A DNA stretch of 64,000 nucleotides from Desulfobacteraceae bacterium (GCA_003599865.1 QZKS01000098.1:22958-86957); one strand, 5' to 3'. Positions 56,864-63,778 are shown, counted from the first letter of the stretch. Notes: a model not told the origin generated them from the sequence alone. Made by a program: numbers and translations.

Positions 56864-57562
56864 ATGACCATTTTTCTGCTGTCCGATAAAATAGCCTTTC
56901 CGCCTCAGCATCTTGCCGAAAAAGAAGGCCTCCTTGCGCTTGGCGGCGATCTTTCCGAAAAACGGCTTCTTCTGGCGTATCAGATGGGAATCTTTCCCTG
57001 GTATTCACACGACGAACCCATCATGTGGTGGTCGCCTGATCCGCGTCTTGTGCTGTATCCCCGTGAGTTGAAAATATCCCGCAGCCTGAAAAAGGTCATC
57101 CATAAAAATACATTTACCATCCGGATCGATACGGCTTTTACGGAAGTCATCCACGCCTGTGCCGGAATACCCCGGAAAACTCAGGACGGAACATGGCTGG
57201 TGGAGGACATGATAACAGCCTACTGCAAACTGCATGATTCCGGATTCGCCCACTCCTTTGAAGTGTGGAAGGACGATCACCTTGTCGGAGGCCTTTATGG
57301 TGTTTCCCTGGGAAAATGCTTTTTCGGGGAATCCATGTTTTCCAGCGAGAGCAATGCGTCCAAGGCAGCCCTTGTTTTTCTGGCTGATTTTTTACAAAAA
57401 AGGGCATTCCATTTTATAGACTGCCAGGTTAAAACCGATCATCTGCTCCGTTCCGGTGCACGGGAAATTCCCCGGAAGCGTTTTTTAAAGGAACTTGCCG
57501 ATGCTCTCCAATTTCCCACCTTGAGAGGAAAATGGCATCCGGAATCTTTTCTTGACAAATAA
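56864..57562 (+). CDS. aat: Leucyl/phenylalanyl-tRNA-protein transferase
   Basis: Adds Leu or Phe from aminoacyl-tRNA to proteins with N-terminal Lys or Arg, making them ClpS targets. The 232-residue protein has the family motifs GLLALGGDL near residue 24, GIFPWYSHDEPIMWWSPDPR near 45, EVWKDDHLVGGLYGVSLGKCFFGESMFS across 140-165 (two blocks), and CQVKTDHLLRSGAREIPR near 186. It follows clpA by 12 bases. Its stop overlaps the region of the promoter that drives the downstream riboswitch. Confidence 0.96.
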   Translation: MTIFLLSDKIAFPPQHLAEKEGLLALGGDLSEKRLLLAYQMGIFPWYSHDEPIMWWSPDPRLVLYPRELKISRSLKKVIHKNTFTIRIDTAFTEVIHACAGIPRKTQDGTWLVEDMITAYCKLHDSGFAHSFEVWKDDHLVGGLYGVSLGKCFFGESMFSSESNASKAALVFLADFLQKRAFHFIDCQVKTDHLLRSGAREIPRKRFLKELADALQFPTLRGKWHPESFLDK

Positions 57563-57580
57563 AAGTATCGTGTGCTATCC
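57552..57580 (+). promoter_or_regulatory. Candidate promoter of the cobalamin-riboswitch unit
   Basis: TTGACA at 57552-57557, inside the last codons of aat, then 17 bases and CTATCC (57575-57580), or TATCCA with 18. The -10 match is modest, but the position, about 20 bases before the riboswitch, is what a leader promoter would need. Confidence 0.5.
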
Positions 57581-57597
57581 AGCCCATGAAAAAACAA

Positions 57598-57774
57598 ACT
57601 GTAAGGTGACTCCTTCGGGAGTTGAAAAGGGAAGCCGGTGAAAATCCGGCGCGGACCCGCCGCTGTGAGTGAGGACGAAACCTGCCATTGCCACTGTATT
57701 GACCGGAACGATTCGAAGCAATACGGGAAGGCGCAGGGATTAGATTGATTCACGAGTCAGAAGACCTGCCGGAC
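57598..57774 (+). ncRNA. Cobalamin (adenosylcobalamin) riboswitch
   Basis: The core landmarks are all present in order: AAGGGAAGCCGGTGAAAATC at 57627-57646, CGCGGACCCGCCGCTGTG, GCCACTG at 57690-57696, GGGAAGGCGCAGGG near 57725, and the closing GAGTCAGAAGACCTGCC at 57754-57770. The leader AAGGTGACTCC stem also fits. It lies 100 bases before the ThiC-like gene and is followed by an intrinsic terminator. Binding of a cobamide is expected to favour termination and turn the downstream genes off. Confidence 0.95.
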
Positions 57775-57803
57775 AGACGGAAATAAAATTTGGTGGAAAT
57801 GGT

Positions 57804-57845
57804 AAATCCCCATGCCGATGAATATCGGCCTGGGGATTTTTTTTT
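57804..57845 (+). terminator. Riboswitch-controlled intrinsic terminator
   Basis: AAATCCCCA pairs with TGGGGATTT, and the inner GCCGAT with ATCGGC around GAAT; a run of nine or more T follows. It is the likely expression platform of the cobalamin riboswitch, 26 bases before the start codon of the ThiC-like gene. Confidence 0.88.
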
Positions 57846-57871
57846 GAAATGTCGGGAAGGAGAATGAAAAC

Positions 57872-59188
57872 ATGACAAAAACACAGGTAGAATACGCAGT
57901 CGAAGGGATCATCACCCCCCGGATGAAGGAAATCGGAAACAGGGAAGGTCTTGATCCAAAATTGATCATGGAGCGAATGGCGGAAGGACGGATTGTCGTC
58001 CCGCTGAATACCGGCCGCCCTTGTTCCATTGTGGGTATCGGTATGGGGCTGACCACAAAAATCAATGCATCCATCGGGACATCGACCGATATTGCCGACA
58101 TTGACGCGGAAGTGGAAAAAGCCGTCGCAGCGGAAGAGGCCGGGGCAGACACCTTGATGGAGCTGTCGGTCGGAGGCGATCTGGACAGAACCAGAAAAGA
58201 AGTTCTGGCTGCGGTTTCCCTTCCGGTGGGCAATGTTCCGTTATACCAGGCGTTCAGTATGGCTGCCCAAAAATATGGCGATCCGAACAGGCTGGATGAA
58301 GAAATGCTGTTTGATCTGATTGAACGCCAGTGCGCGGACGGCATAAGCTTCATGGCCGTCCACTGCGGCATCAATCTTTACACCATTGAGCGTCTGGAAA
58401 AGCAGGGATACCGATACGGCGGTCTGGTCAGCAAGGGCGGCGCCTCCATGGTTGCCTGGATGAAAAAAAATCAAAAAGAAAACCCTTTATATGAGAAGTT
58501 TGACCGGGTGGTTTCCATCCTGAAAAAATATGATGTGGTGCTTTCCCTGGGAAACGGCCTGCGTGCCGGTTCCATCGCTGATTCCTTTGACCGGGCCATG
58601 ATCCAGGAGCTGCTGATCAACTGCGAGCTTGCGGAAGAGGGGCGCCGCATGGGCTGCCAGATGATGGTGGAAGGACCGGGTCATGTACCCATGGACGAAA
58701 TCGAAGCCAATATCATCCTGCAGAAACGCATGAGCAATTATGCGCCCTATTATATGCTGGGACCGCTTCCAACGGATATCGGAGCCGGCTATGATCATGT
58801 CGTTGCGGCCATCGGTGCAGCCCAGTCCGCACGGTACGGAGCGGATCTGGTCTGCTATATCACACCGGCCGAGCACCTGGCCCTTCCCAACAAGGCGGAT
58901 GTGATCGAAGGCGTGAAAGTGGCAAGACTTGCGGCACATATCGGAGATCTGGGGAAATATCCGGAGCGCACCAGACCCCGGGATATGGCCATGAGCAAAG
59001 CCAGACGGGACCTGGACTGGGAAGGTCAGTTCAAAAATGCCCTGTTTCCGGCAGATGCCCTGAAAATCAGGAACGACCGCTCACCGTCATGTGATGAAAA
59101 GGTCTGCACCATGTGCGGGGAATTCTGCGCCAACCGGGCCTCCAATGCGATATTTGAGGGAACTCTGGCCGGAAGCGTCAAGGCGTAA
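57872..59188 (+). CDS. bzaF: 5-Hydroxybenzimidazole synthase (BzaF), ThiC paralogue
   Basis: Radical SAM enzyme of the ThiC superfamily, 438 residues, the short form. ThiC makes the thiamin pyrimidine from aminoimidazole ribotide; BzaF uses the same substrate to make 5-hydroxybenzimidazole, the cobamide lower ligand of anaerobes. BzaF is preferred here because the gene is controlled by a cobalamin, not a TPP, riboswitch and is followed by an O-methyltransferase. Seen in the sequence: MEGPGHVP-type motif VEGPGHVPMDE near 270, LGPLPTDIGAGYDH near 295, and the C-terminal cluster C412-x2-C415-x3-C419. GGAAGGAG precedes the ATG. A ThiC function cannot be excluded without a phylogeny. Confidence 0.8.
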   Translation: MTKTQVEYAVEGIITPRMKEIGNREGLDPKLIMERMAEGRIVVPLNTGRPCSIVGIGMGLTTKINASIGTSTDIADIDAEVEKAVAAEEAGADTLMELSVGGDLDRTRKEVLAAVSLPVGNVPLYQAFSMAAQKYGDPNRLDEEMLFDLIERQCADGISFMAVHCGINLYTIERLEKQGYRYGGLVSKGGASMVAWMKKNQKENPLYEKFDRVVSILKKYDVVLSLGNGLRAGSIADSFDRAMIQELLINCELAEEGRRMGCQMMVEGPGHVPMDEIEANIILQKRMSNYAPYYMLGPLPTDIGAGYDHVVAAIGAAQSARYGADLVCYITPAEHLALPNKADVIEGVKVARLAAHIGDLGKYPERTRPRDMAMSKARRDLDWEGQFKNALFPADALKIRNDRSPSCDEKVCTMCGEFCANRASNAIFEGTLAGSVKA

Positions 59189-59198
59189 TGAGTTTACT

Positions 59199-60317
59199 AT
59201 GAATCGTAATGAGCGATATAACCAATCGATGAAGAATCCGAATTCCGTCACTCCGGTGAAAACCGGAGTCCAGGATCTTTTGGGGGGAAAAAATACCAGC
59301 GATACCGGGTTCCAGTTTCTGGAAGATCTTTCCACAGCCTACTGGTATTCCGAAGTGCTGTTTGCCGCCATCGAGATTTCCCTGTTTGATCTGATCGAAC
59401 AGGGGAATCATGATCCGGAGTCTCTTGCCATCGTATTGGATTGCAGGCGTGAACCCCTTCACCGGCTGATGAAGGCGCTTCAAGGTATCGGCCTGATCGA
59501 ACAGGAAAGGGGCTGCTGGCGGAATCTTCCGGCAGCCCGCCGGTATCTGCTTTCAGAAAGTCCGGACTACATAGGCAACTTTCTCCTGTACCGGAAATAC
59601 ATTCAGAACACATGGCAGAACATCACGGAAAAGATTTCCCGTAATCCAGGCCATAAAAGCAGAGCTGTCAAACCGGATGACGATTATGAAACCCGCAATT
59701 TTCATTATGTCCGTGCCATGGATGAACTTGCCCGTCAAAAGGCCGGAGAGATCGCCGGACTATGCAGTACAATGGTCTGGAATTCGCCGATTCTGGATAT
59801 TGGTGGAGGTGCCGGAGCGCTTTGCAGAAGACTGCTTCAGAACACCATCCCGGCTGAGGTCATTCTCCTGGATTTACCGGAAGTCATCCGGGCTGCAAAA
59901 ATCCTGTATCCTGAGCCGGATTACTGGAAAAGGATACGAACCATTGAAGGTAATTTTTTAACCTATAAATTTCGGGGCAGGGAACGGTTCGGTGCAATCA
60001 TCATCAGCAATTTTCTGCACATTTATAACAAAGAGGATGCAAAATCCATTATACGGAAGTCTGTTGAACTTCTTCGTGAAGACGGGCAGATACTGATTCA
60101 CGATTATTTCCCGGATCGGTCGGAATCGTTCCCCCACAAAGGCTTGTTATATGATATCAACATGATGCTGAATACCTGTGAAGGTGTCTGTCATGATTCC
60201 TCTCTTGTTGCTTCCTGGCTGCAGGAGATGAAATTTGAAAAAATTGAAATTCTGGATCTGCCATCTGACTCTTCCATTATCCTGGCATCCATCAACCGCG
60301 ATAGGAAAAGGCCCTGA
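59199..60317 (+). CDS. O-methyltransferase, candidate BzaC (5-hydroxybenzimidazole O-methyltransferase)
   Basis: A 372-residue SAM-dependent enzyme with a winged-helix dimerisation domain (about residues 30-115: LFDLIEQG, REPLHRLMKALQGIGLIEQ) and a catalytic domain with ILDIGGGAGALCRRLL near 195 and the later ILIHDYFPDR. This is the family of hydroxyneurosporene/caffeate O-methyltransferases, to which I believe BzaC also belongs. It starts 10 bases after bzaF, so it is under the same riboswitch. Methylation of 5-hydroxybenzimidazole would give 5-methoxybenzimidazole. Residues 15-25 (NSVTPVKTGVQ) are encoded by a palindromic repeat found again downstream. Confidence 0.7.
   Translation: MNRNERYNQSMKNPNSVTPVKTGVQDLLGGKNTSDTGFQFLEDLSTAYWYSEVLFAAIEISLFDLIEQGNHDPESLAIVLDCRREPLHRLMKALQGIGLIEQERGCWRNLPAARRYLLSESPDYIGNFLLYRKYIQNTWQNITEKISRNPGHKSRAVKPDDDYETRNFHYVRAMDELARQKAGEIAGLCSTMVWNSPILDIGGGAGALCRRLLQNTIPAEVILLDLPEVIRAAKILYPEPDYWKRIRTIEGNFLTYKFRGRERFGAIIISNFLHIYNKEDAKSIIRKSVELLREDGQILIHDYFPDRSESFPHKGLLYDINMMLNTCEGVCHDSSLVASWLQEMKFEKIEILDLPSDSSIILASINRDRKRP
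59241..59273 (+). repeat. 33-bp palindromic repeat, copy 1 (inside a CDS)
   Basis: Identical over 33 bases to 60445-60477. The centre is a perfect hairpin, ACTCCGG-TGAAAA-CCGGAGT. It is in frame within the methyltransferase N-terminus and encodes SVTPVKTGVQ. Sequences of this kind are widespread as dispersed repeats in proteobacterial genomes. Confidence 0.85.
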
Positions 60318-60392
60318 AAAAATCCCCCTTTTTATGAATTCATTATTTCTGTTTTGGTAATTTTGTAAACATAGACCTATCATATTATAATA

Positions 60393-60412
60393 ATTAATAA
60401 TCAATTATTAAT
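60393..60412. repeat. AT-rich inverted repeat
   Basis: ATTAATAA-TCAA-TTATTAAT, perfect 8-base arms with a 4-base loop, about 75 bases after the methyltransferase stop. It could be a weak terminator-like structure or a site for protein binding. Confidence 0.5.
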
Positions 60413-60431
60413 GGTTAATTGTTGATGAAAC

Positions 60432-60546
60432 CGTAAAAAGTCCCAATTCCGTCACTCCGGTGAAAACCGGAGTCCAGAACCCATTGAAAAAACTGGATTC
60501 TGACTTTCGTCAGAATGACAAAAAAGATGATTTTTGACTTTTTACG
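60432..60546. mobile_element. 115-bp MITE-like element with 11-bp terminal inverted repeats
   Basis: Left end CGTAAAAAGTC (60432-60442), right end GACTTTTTACG (60536-60546), exact complements. The match extends outward to TTGATG/CATCAA with four mismatches between. Inside are the second 33-bp palindromic repeat (60445-60477) and another hairpin, ATTCTGAC-TTTC-GTCAGAAT near 60497-60516. It has no coding capacity and no obvious target duplication. Confidence 0.65.
60445..60477 (+). repeat. 33-bp palindromic repeat, copy 2
   Basis: Exact copy of 59241-59273, here non-coding and inside the inverted-repeat-bounded element. Confidence 0.85.
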
Positions 60547-60736
60547 AAAGCATCAATTGTTAAGTTAGCGCTTATGGGGGCAGGGGGATGTGCTTTTTTT
60601 CATAGTGTTTCTTTTCAACAATCGGGTTGTTGATGCGTCTCTTCTTGAGTGCTGCTGCGTAGGCGCGAAATCGTTATTGACAGCCGGATGCATTTTTCTC
60701 GGTCCGGTTTCCGGCTTGCGTTACAGCAGGTCATTT

Positions 60737-60752
60737 CAGAAATTAATTTCTG
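60737..60752. repeat. 16-bp perfect palindrome
   Basis: CAGAAATTAATTTCTG, fully self-complementary with no loop, in non-coding sequence. The form suits a dimeric regulator's operator, but no adjacent promoter was identified. Confidence 0.45.
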
Positions 60753-61007
60753 GAACGGATAAGTCTTCAAATCCATCTGCCTGCGGAATTATTCCGGCTG
60801 AGCTGGATAATGGCGAAACAGCATAATTTCAATGAGTTCATTCATCATGATCAGACTGTTTTGTGTTGACATCGATTCAATAAGATGGTTCTGTGGGAAA
60901 AAAATAGTTACTTCCGGCAAGATTTAGGGTTTAGGCAGCCGGGCATTTTTTATACATTGAACAGCGCCTGATTGTCAGACGATTTGTTGCGATAATATCA
61001 GGTACAA

Positions 61008-61088
61008 TTATCAGGGAAAAAATGCCTGAAAATCCCGTTAATATCAACTTATCAGGGCAAAGGTGCCCGAAAATCAGTCAATATCAAG
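61008..61088. repeat. Tandem pair of about 41-bp hairpin repeats
   Basis: Unit 1 (61008-61048) and unit 2 (61049-61088) share TTATCAGGG, GAAAATC and AATATCAA in the same order. Each can fold: TCAGG with CCTGA in unit 1, GGGC with GCCC in unit 2. The stem bases differ between units but pairing is kept. They end 26 bases before the first cassette boundary. Confidence 0.6.
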
Positions 61089-61113
61089 GAAATATTTGAC
61101 TTGATAATAATAT

Positions 61114-61120
61114 GTTAGGC
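61114..61120 (+). other. Integron core recombination site (GTTAGGC)
   Basis: Matches the GTTRRRY consensus. It marks the 5' boundary of the first cassette; the cut is expected between G61114 and T61115. It is the exact complement of GCCTAAC at 61904, the inverse core at the far end of the same cassette. No attC partner arm is evident upstream, so this could be an attI or a secondary site. Confidence 0.7.
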
Positions 61121-61135
61121 CTCTGGAGAAAATCT

Positions 61136-61909
61136 ATGGAAAGTATGAAAAAACATTTAGGGGATACGAAAAAGCTATACGAATTTTTTCCCAAATCTAT
61201 TTCGGATTGCACTGAGTTGGCTAGAACTATCAAATTTGACAAAACTCATAAATGGCATGTGAGCCTTGTCTCTCTGTATGGTTCAATACTTGAACTCGCC
61301 AATTCGATTTGTATCCTTGTTCAAGGGGATTCAGGGATTGGCATTCCAATTCTTCTGAGATCAATGGTTGAAGCTTCCGTGGATTTTATCAATTTGGAGG
61401 CAAATAGAACGTACGGATATCATATGGATGCAACTAATCTGAAGGAATGGATCAAAATATTTGAAGAAGCTAAAAAAGGAGACAACCCTTACCTTGCGGA
61501 TATATCTAAACTTCCAAACCTCGATGAAATTTTGTGCGATCATAAAAAACAATTGGATGAACTGAAGGACAAAGGATATTCACCGCTTTCTCACTTCGAT
61601 AAATTTGCCAAGTCTAACCAAGCCAAAGAGTATCGATCAATATACAACTTCCTCTGTTGTGATGCTCATAATAATATCCGTTCACTGATTTCAAGACATG
61701 CGGATATCAATGATGATCAATCTGATTATCAGCTTCAGTTCTTAGCCCCAATTAATCTGGATTCTATTTTTCACTACATAGATTCATGTATAGGGATCTT
61801 GATAAATAGCACAGTGATAGTTCACAAAGCTCTGGAATCGCCAATGACTTCAAAGGCTGAGTCGTTAGCTACTCAATTTTCTGAGATTAGAAAACCATGG
61901 ATGGCCTAA
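61136..61909 (+). CDS. DUF5677-like protein in an integron cassette
   Basis: A 257-residue, mostly helical soluble protein. A central helix region reads GIGIPILLRSMVEASVDFINL near 76-96 (two segments), followed by SIYNFLCCDAHNN near 174-190, where Cys and His residues cluster. This pattern (RSxxEA followed by an H-rich later helix) fits DUF5677/DUF5677-like proteins, whose function is unknown. ATG 61136 is chosen because TCTGGAG lies 8 bases before it; ATG 61112 would start upstream of the cassette boundary. Only 15 bases separate the core site from the start codon, and the stop lies within the inverse core site, which is typical of a compact cassette. Confidence 0.65.
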   Translation: MESMKKHLGDTKKLYEFFPKSISDCTELARTIKFDKTHKWHVSLVSLYGSILELANSICILVQGDSGIGIPILLRSMVEASVDFINLEANRTYGYHMDATNLKEWIKIFEEAKKGDNPYLADISKLPNLDEILCDHKKQLDELKDKGYSPLSHFDKFAKSNQAKEYRSIYNFLCCDAHNNIRSLISRHADINDDQSDYQLQFLAPINLDSIFHYIDSCIGILINSTVIVHKALESPMTSKAESLATQFSEIRKPWMA

Positions 61910-61962
61910 CCCGTCACTGTTGCCGACCCAAAAAGCCGGGCGGCACAGTTCAACCGTTCGGC
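61904..61962 (+). other. attC site of cassette 1
   Basis: 59 bases. Inverse core GCCTAAC at 61904-61910 and core GTTCGGC at 61956-61962. Inner arms ACTGT(T)GCCG and CGGCACAGT pair with a single extra T on one side, the extrahelical base expected in attC. Unpaired spacers of 5-6 bases separate the outer and inner boxes. The mismatch between outer boxes is explained because TTCGGC belongs to the next cassette. Confidence 0.8.
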
Positions 61963-61979
61963 TACAAAAGGAATAAACC

Positions 61980-63659
61980 ATGAGCATAATTCACGTTAAT
62001 CAAATCAAAAATCATGTGTTGCGGCTTTTCGACGGTAAAATTGATATGCATGACGCTGGAAAACTGGGGAATGATTTTGACAATCAATTGCTCACACGCT
62101 CACTTGCCGCATACGCAATTCATTATTTGTCTGGTGCAGACCCATTATATGTTGCCAAGTCGATTACGGATGGTGGAGACGACAATGGTATTGACGCTAT
62201 CTTCTATCACGAACCAGAAAGACGGCTCTACATTGTCCAATCGAAGTGGATACACGACGGTAGCGGTGAGCCTTCTAATGGAGACATGAAGAAATTCATT
62301 GGAGGCGTCAAGGATCTTTTCAACATGAGGTTCGAGCGTTTTAACAAAAAGGTCAATGCCAATAAAACTTTGCTTACCCAAGTACTCAATGACCCCCAAT
62401 CTACCTATAACGTTATTATTGTGTACACTGGGATTAACACTCTTGCTACTCCTTCTCAACGAGACCTAGACGACTTGCGCGAAGAGATGAATGATGCAAG
62501 CGAAGTGCTTATAATTACAGCACTCAACCAGTCCTCTCTCCACGCTTCACTTACTGCACGTTTAGCTGGAGAACCAATTAACGTTGACTTGGGTCTTAAA
62601 TCTTGGGGAAAAGTGGAGACTCCGCATTTAGCATTTTACGGCCAAGTTGCCGCGCCGGTGATTGCCGATTGGTGGTCGCGATACGGCGACCGACTTTTTG
62701 CACGAAACCTGCGAAGCTTACTCGGTGACACTGACGTTAATACAGAGATGCGTTTAACTCTTCAAGATTGTCCTGAAAATTTCTGGTATTTCAATAACGG
62801 CATTACAATTATAGCCAGCAAGATCACAAAGACAATGGCAGGTGGTGGTGGCACAGATTTCGGAACTTTTCACTGCGAGAACATAAGCGTTGTTAACGGC
62901 GCACAAACGGTTAGCACTATTGGACGACACAACCTAAAATCATCTGAAAAAATCGCCCAAGCACTTCTTCCTCTCAGAGTGATTTCCCTTGAAAAAGCAG
63001 ACACACAACTTGAAACCTCAATCACCAAGACAAATAATCGGCAAAACAGAATAGACAATCGTGATTTCGTCACCTTAGATCCAGAACAATCACGACTCCG
63101 GGCAGAACTCGGCGTCGAGGAGATTATGTATCATGTGATAAGATCAGAGGCAGTAGCTAGAACAGACAAGTCGTTTGATTTGGTGGAATCAACAACAGCG
63201 TTAGCATGCTCCTCTGGAAAGCCAAACCTGTTTGTCCAACTTAAGCGTGAGATTGGGAAACTTTGGGAGGACATAGTACGAACTCCATACAAAGAATTGT
63301 TCAATCCATCAGTTAATAGTTTTTTTCTTTGGCGAGCCGTACAAACTCAGCGGTTAATCGACAAGGGTATCGATCAAATGTCGAGTTCTGACGAACTGAC
63401 CGGACGAGACCTAAGCGTAGCTGTCCATGGGAACAGAATGATTTCGGCGGTCGTATTCCAAGCCTTGCCACTACAAAGTTTCGGATCACCGTCATTTGAC
63501 TTTGATGATAGTATAACTCAACCACAGATTCTTGAACTCGTTCGGGAAGCATACACTAGGTTGAAGGCCGCCTTAGATGAGTCATATCCGAATGCAATAA
63601 TTCCAACATTATTTAAGAATATGAGTAAATGCAACGGTCTATATACAAAAATCAAGTAG
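61980..63659 (+). CDS. AIPR-family abortive infection protein in an integron cassette
   Basis: A 559-residue protein of the AIPR (abortive infection phage resistance) family. The central signature is present: FWYFNNGITIIASKI near 266-280 and ISVVNGAQTVSTIG near 302-315. The N-terminal region contains DDNGIDAIFYH and LYIVQSKW near 63-85, an Asp...Gln-x-Lys arrangement like a restriction-endonuclease fold (D-x(n)-QxK). That suggests nuclease activity, not shown. AAAGGA lies 8 bases before the ATG. The gene starts 17 bases after the cassette boundary and ends just before its own attC. Base usage differs from the chromosome-type genes upstream. Confidence 0.8.
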   Translation: MSIIHVNQIKNHVLRLFDGKIDMHDAGKLGNDFDNQLLTRSLAAYAIHYLSGADPLYVAKSITDGGDDNGIDAIFYHEPERRLYIVQSKWIHDGSGEPSNGDMKKFIGGVKDLFNMRFERFNKKVNANKTLLTQVLNDPQSTYNVIIVYTGINTLATPSQRDLDDLREEMNDASEVLIITALNQSSLHASLTARLAGEPINVDLGLKSWGKVETPHLAFYGQVAAPVIADWWSRYGDRLFARNLRSLLGDTDVNTEMRLTLQDCPENFWYFNNGITIIASKITKTMAGGGGTDFGTFHCENISVVNGAQTVSTIGRHNLKSSEKIAQALLPLRVISLEKADTQLETSITKTNNRQNRIDNRDFVTLDPEQSRLRAELGVEEIMYHVIRSEAVARTDKSFDLVESTTALACSSGKPNLFVQLKREIGKLWEDIVRTPYKELFNPSVNSFFLWRAVQTQRLIDKGIDQMSSSDELTGRDLSVAVHGNRMISAVVFQALPLQSFGSPSFDFDDSITQPQILELVREAYTRLKAALDESYPNAIIPTLFKNMSKCNGLYTKIK

Positions 63660-63667
63660 ACGTATAG

Positions 63668-63759
63668 GCCGAACAAGCCAATAAACCTGACCGGGTGAAC
63701 GTCTGCGGCGCTTAACGCGGCAACTTCAGGGGCCCGGCAGGTTATCGCGACTGTTATCG
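63668..63759 (+). other. attC site of cassette 2
   Basis: 92 bases. Inverse core GCCGAAC (63668-63674) is the exact complement of GTTCGGC at 61956, the 5' core of this cassette. Inner arms AACCTG(A)CCGGG and CCCGG(C)AGGTT pair, each with one unpaired base. Spacers between boxes are nine bases on both sides. The outer 3' triplet GTT at 63753 is followed by ATCG, which departs from the RRRY consensus. Confidence 0.7.
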
Positions 63760-63778
63760 GGGGTCTGTTATCGGGGGT
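63751..63778. repeat. 14-bp tandem direct repeat
   Basis: CTGTTATCGGGGGT occurs twice without a gap (63751-63764 and 63765-63778), overlapping the 3' end of the second attC. A third partial match, GGTTATCG, starts at 63740. Confidence 0.8.

Larger units (their letters stand above)
60318..61113. other. 796-base non-coding stretch with repeats
   Basis: No supported gene. A 78-codon frame at 60590-60826 lacks a ribosome site and recognisable features. The stretch holds an AT-rich inverted repeat, a 115-base inverted-repeat-bounded element, a 16-base palindrome and a tandem pair of hairpin repeats, each listed separately, and ends at an integron core site. No integrase gene is present. Confidence 0.7.

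Noticed and set aside
55760..56911. 383-codon minus-strand frame opposite clpA
   Set aside because: Fully antisense to the D2 domain of ClpA, with no ribosome site or family motif.
57757..58374. Long minus-strand frame over the riboswitch and the ThiC-like gene
   Set aside because: It is antisense to a well-supported gene and a structured RNA; its composition is that of a codon-position shadow.
57872..59188. Reading the gene simply as thiamin-pathway thiC
   Set aside because: The leader is a cobalamin riboswitch, not a TPP (THI-box) element, no thi gene is adjacent, and an O-methyltransferase follows; BzaF fits better, though not proven.
60590..60826. 78-codon + strand frame between the methyltransferase and the cassettes
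   Set aside because: No ribosome site, no recognisable domain, unusual Cys/Ser-rich composition, and located in repeat-rich sequence; treated as non-coding.
61042..61120. A third attC ending at the first core site
   Set aside because: An AAC at 61046-61048 and weak TTATCA pairing exist, but there is no matching inverse core or consistent inner box.
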